The notes under the pieces: generated by a model
The model's database searches: none
What the model saw: only the letters and a program-made list of their open reading frames with translations
Told to the model about the DNA's origin: nothing
In this document: positions 63,390-64,000 of the stretch, in pieces
How the letters are laid out: every line of letters begins with the position of its first letter
Position numbering within the stretch: position 1 is the stretch's first letter
Made by a program: the position numbers and the translations under genes
NCBI GenBank assembly: GCA_038503065.1
Contig: JBCAMK010000003.1
Coordinates: 1,984,001 to 2,048,000, forward strand
DNA: 64,000 nt
Direction of reading: 5' to 3'
Source of the DNA: Paragyromitra xinjiangensis
Lineage: Eukaryota > Ascomycota > Pezizomycetes > Pezizales > Discinaceae

Positions 63390-63763
63390 ATTCCCACAAC
63401 GCCACTTTGGATGGCTAATCGTAGTGTAATAGGGAATTAGCAGTTTAAATGATGGAGATGAATCTTTTATTTTGAGAACGATTCCTAACTACCTATAGGA
63501 GAAATGAATATATCTTAGTACATGATAGTATAGGAACATACAAATAAAAGCGATAAAAACCAAACAAAAAATGAAATGGTAAGCTGTAGATGATGAAGAG
63601 AAATAAGCAGGAAATTGTGGAAGAGATTATCTGCTCTCACGATCGCGAAAAGTCTTAGGATGTAGATAAGATATGCAATTATGCCAGAAACTAGTCTTCC
63701 CTAAGAAATAAAAACTCCCGATCCAGGAAACCAAATTGAATCACAGTTTCTCATACTAGCACG
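63390..63763. other. Intergenic, convergent gene ends
   Basis: AT-rich 3' region between the Arf-like gene and the ankyrin gene. Nothing notable. Confidence 0.5.
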
Positions 63764-64000
63764 TCATAAATATGGTCCAAGGATTTCCCTCATGTCTGCA
63801 CTGCGAGCCATATCCAGCGGGGTCTTTCTTGTATCTGAAGTAGCCCGAGGATCTGCACCATTCTCAAGCAAAACTTTTGCGACCTCCTTGTGGCCATTCC
63901 ATACCGCCCAATGTAACGCAGTCCAGCCGAATGGTGTTGCCAAAGATGGGTTTGCCCCGTGGCTGAGCAACCACTTAGTCGTTTCGAGGTGCCCTCCGGC
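63764..64000 (-). CDS. Ankyrin-repeat protein, C-terminal end (runs off the right edge)
   Basis: An open frame enters at the right edge and ends at 63764. It encodes two and a half canonical ankyrin repeats: GGHLETTKWLLSHGANPSLAT, then GWTALHWAVWNGHKEVAKVL, then LENGADPRATSDTRKTPLDM, ending REILGPYL. These are closer to the consensus than the diverged repeats of the NLR at 1733. The N-terminal domain lies outside the window, so it could be another NLR or a plain ankyrin protein. Confidence 0.85.
   Translation of the reverse strand, partial: AGGHLETTKWLLSHGANPSLATPFGWTALHWAVWNGHKEVAKVLLENGADPRATSDTRKTPLDMARSADMREILGPYL

Overview
The window comes from a filamentous ascomycete (Pezizomycotina). 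Genes carry several short GT-AG introns of about 50-110 bp, and the families are typically fungal: DUF7708-NACHT NLRs, Zn2Cys6 regulators, GH13/GH31 starch enzymes, MFS sugar transporter, Apa2. I cannot fix the genus; the NLR and SNF2 content would fit Leotiomycetes, but that is an impression. I joined exons by hand from splice signals, phase and protein continuity, so exon borders are predictions.

Layout. (1) 1-7.5 kb: 5' part of a SNF2-type gene (minus, running off the left edge), head-to-head with a 1680-aa NLR (DUF7708-NACHT-paired C2H2-ankyrins). (2) 7.5-18.2 kb: gene-poor, with one small unknown gene and a 38-bp perfect inverted repeat. (3) 18.2-24.5 kb: an F-box protein, an unknown charged protein and a senescence/spartin-domain protein, followed by a patch of short inverted and direct repeats. 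(4) 25.5-32.8 kb: a second NLR (924 aa, minus) head-to-head with a complete SNF2/RING helicase of the Rad5/HLTF/Rad16 type (about 992 aa, plus). (5) 32.8-34.6 kb: a minisatellite and a Tc1/mariner-like MITE. (6) 34.6-53.4 kb: two divergent Zn2Cys6 regulators, a hexose/maltose-type transporter, an AgdC-type GH31 glucosidase and a GH13 alpha-amylase, which look like a starch/maltose utilisation cluster. The amylase promoter has a CGG-N8-CGG site and two CreA-like sites. (7) 55.8-63.4 kb: a C-terminal RING protein, Ap4A phosphorylase and an Arf-like GTPase fused to a long repeat-bearing C-terminus. (8) The right edge holds the end of an ankyrin-repeat protein.

The most interesting observation is that one unusual two-gene module, an NLR divergently paired with a SNF2 helicase, occurs twice in 33 kb in mirror orientation. 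The NLRs share intron positions and phases (a 24-nt microexon, an equal 193-nt exon, an intron inside the P-loop). The SNF2 genes share the CFGM/intron border and the following domain. This suggests an inherited functional pair: an NLR receptor bearing zinc fingers and a chromatin/DNA-translocase partner. The pairing can be seen in the sequence; the function is inference.
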